From positions 2,852,001 through 2,916,000 of the forward strand of contig NC_081333.1 of NCBI RefSeq assembly GCF_022539665.2: a stretch of DNA of 64,000 bases. The letters are read 5' to 3'. Both the position numbers and the translations under genes were made by a program. Positions 63,715 to 64,000 of the stretch are shown in pieces (position 1 is the first letter of the stretch; the number at the start of each line of letters is the position of its first letter). The notes under the pieces are model-generated. The model was not told the origin of the DNA. It did not search any database and saw nothing but the letters and a program-made list of their open reading frames with translations. This DNA comes from Daphnia carinata (lineage: Eukaryota; Arthropoda; Branchiopoda; Diplostraca; Daphniidae).

Positions 63715-64000
63715 TTAGATGATTCCAGTGTATTTGCGAGGTTGGCAAACTTCGTCCATGGCGCGGATAATGACCTCCTTTGGAATCGATGACTGGCACA
63801 TATTCACCAACACGAACAGGTGGCGATATGCATACTCATTCTCAAGGATAAATAAGATGGAATATGTAAATTTTGTGGCTCACACGAGTCGCTGTGGTCG
63901 TTAAAATCAAGCATTCAAGTTACCTTGGGCAGGTGGAAACAACGCTGAGAGAATGCATGGACAAGCTCTTCGTAGCAGGAAAAGTTGGTTAGCTTCAGTC
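63715..64000 (-). CDS. 3' end of an unrecognised minus-strand gene
   Basis: Two minus-strand exons: 64000-63924 (open at the window edge) and 63840-63715, joined by an 83-nt intron at phase 0. They encode LTNFSCYEELVHAFSQRC and then NEYAYRHLFVLVNMCQSSIP and MDEVCQPRKYTGII before the stop. The donor (AAG|GTAACT) and acceptor (TTGAG) are reasonable. The sequence is Cys-containing, mixed alpha-helical and without low complexity. I do not recognise the family; more of the gene lies beyond 64000. Confidence 0.55.

Overview
ORGANISM AND STYLE. This is eukaryotic nuclear DNA from an arthropod, most likely a cladoceran crustacean close to Daphnia. That is inferred from protein content, from very short GT-AG introns (mostly 55-90 nt) and from tight gene packing; no species marker was seen. 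I rebuilt gene models by hand by joining exons at splice consensus sites with matching phase. Every complete model sums to a whole number of codons. LAYOUT. 1-8.3 kb holds four conserved housekeeping genes in alternating orientation: the 5' part of a SMURF-type HECT ubiquitin ligase (-), CPSF30 (+), a tamozhennic/SPATA2-like PUB and zinc-finger protein (-), and the ESCRT-III subunit CHMP2B (+). They form two divergent pairs, and CPSF30 and tamo converge with only about 155 bp between stop codons. 9.5-20.7 kb (5' exon possibly at 23.7 kb) is one large minus-strand gene for a five-CUB, LDLa, single-pass membrane protein resembling SOL-1. Its introns are packed with homopolymer runs and microsatellites. 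27.7-39.2 kb is a head-to-tail minus-strand array of three PUS7-derived genes: two full-length TruD-family pseudouridine synthases with long lineage-specific C-terminal tails, and a third gene that keeps only the first and last PUS7-type segments. In that third gene the catalytic exons are replaced by exons encoding a BET-type extra-terminal (ET/NET) domain. 39.8-40.7 kb is MIX23/CCDC58 (+). 41.3-47.4 kb holds two FAM162/UPF0389 paralogues (-) with TATA promoters. 49.2 kb encodes a small secreted Lys-Pro-Thr-Ala repeat protein (+). 50.6-51.3 kb is a small single-domain RGS protein (-), followed upstream by a gene-poor stretch with eight CACGTG E-boxes in 1.9 kb. 54.7-57.4 kb is a tandem pair of IRE1-like kinases without an RNase domain (-). 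59.2-63.2 kb is a secreted M1 aminopeptidase (-), and 63.7-64 kb is the 3' end of an unrecognised minus-strand gene. MOST UNUSUAL. The PUS7 array stands out. The two enzymes carry tails with repeated psi-K-x-E sumoylation consensus sites, and one ends in a textbook SUMO-interacting motif. The third member is a PUS7-ET chimera built by exon replacement. Together they suggest a lineage-specific link between an RNA pseudouridylation family and SUMO/chromatin biology. That link is inference; the exon structures and motifs are read directly.
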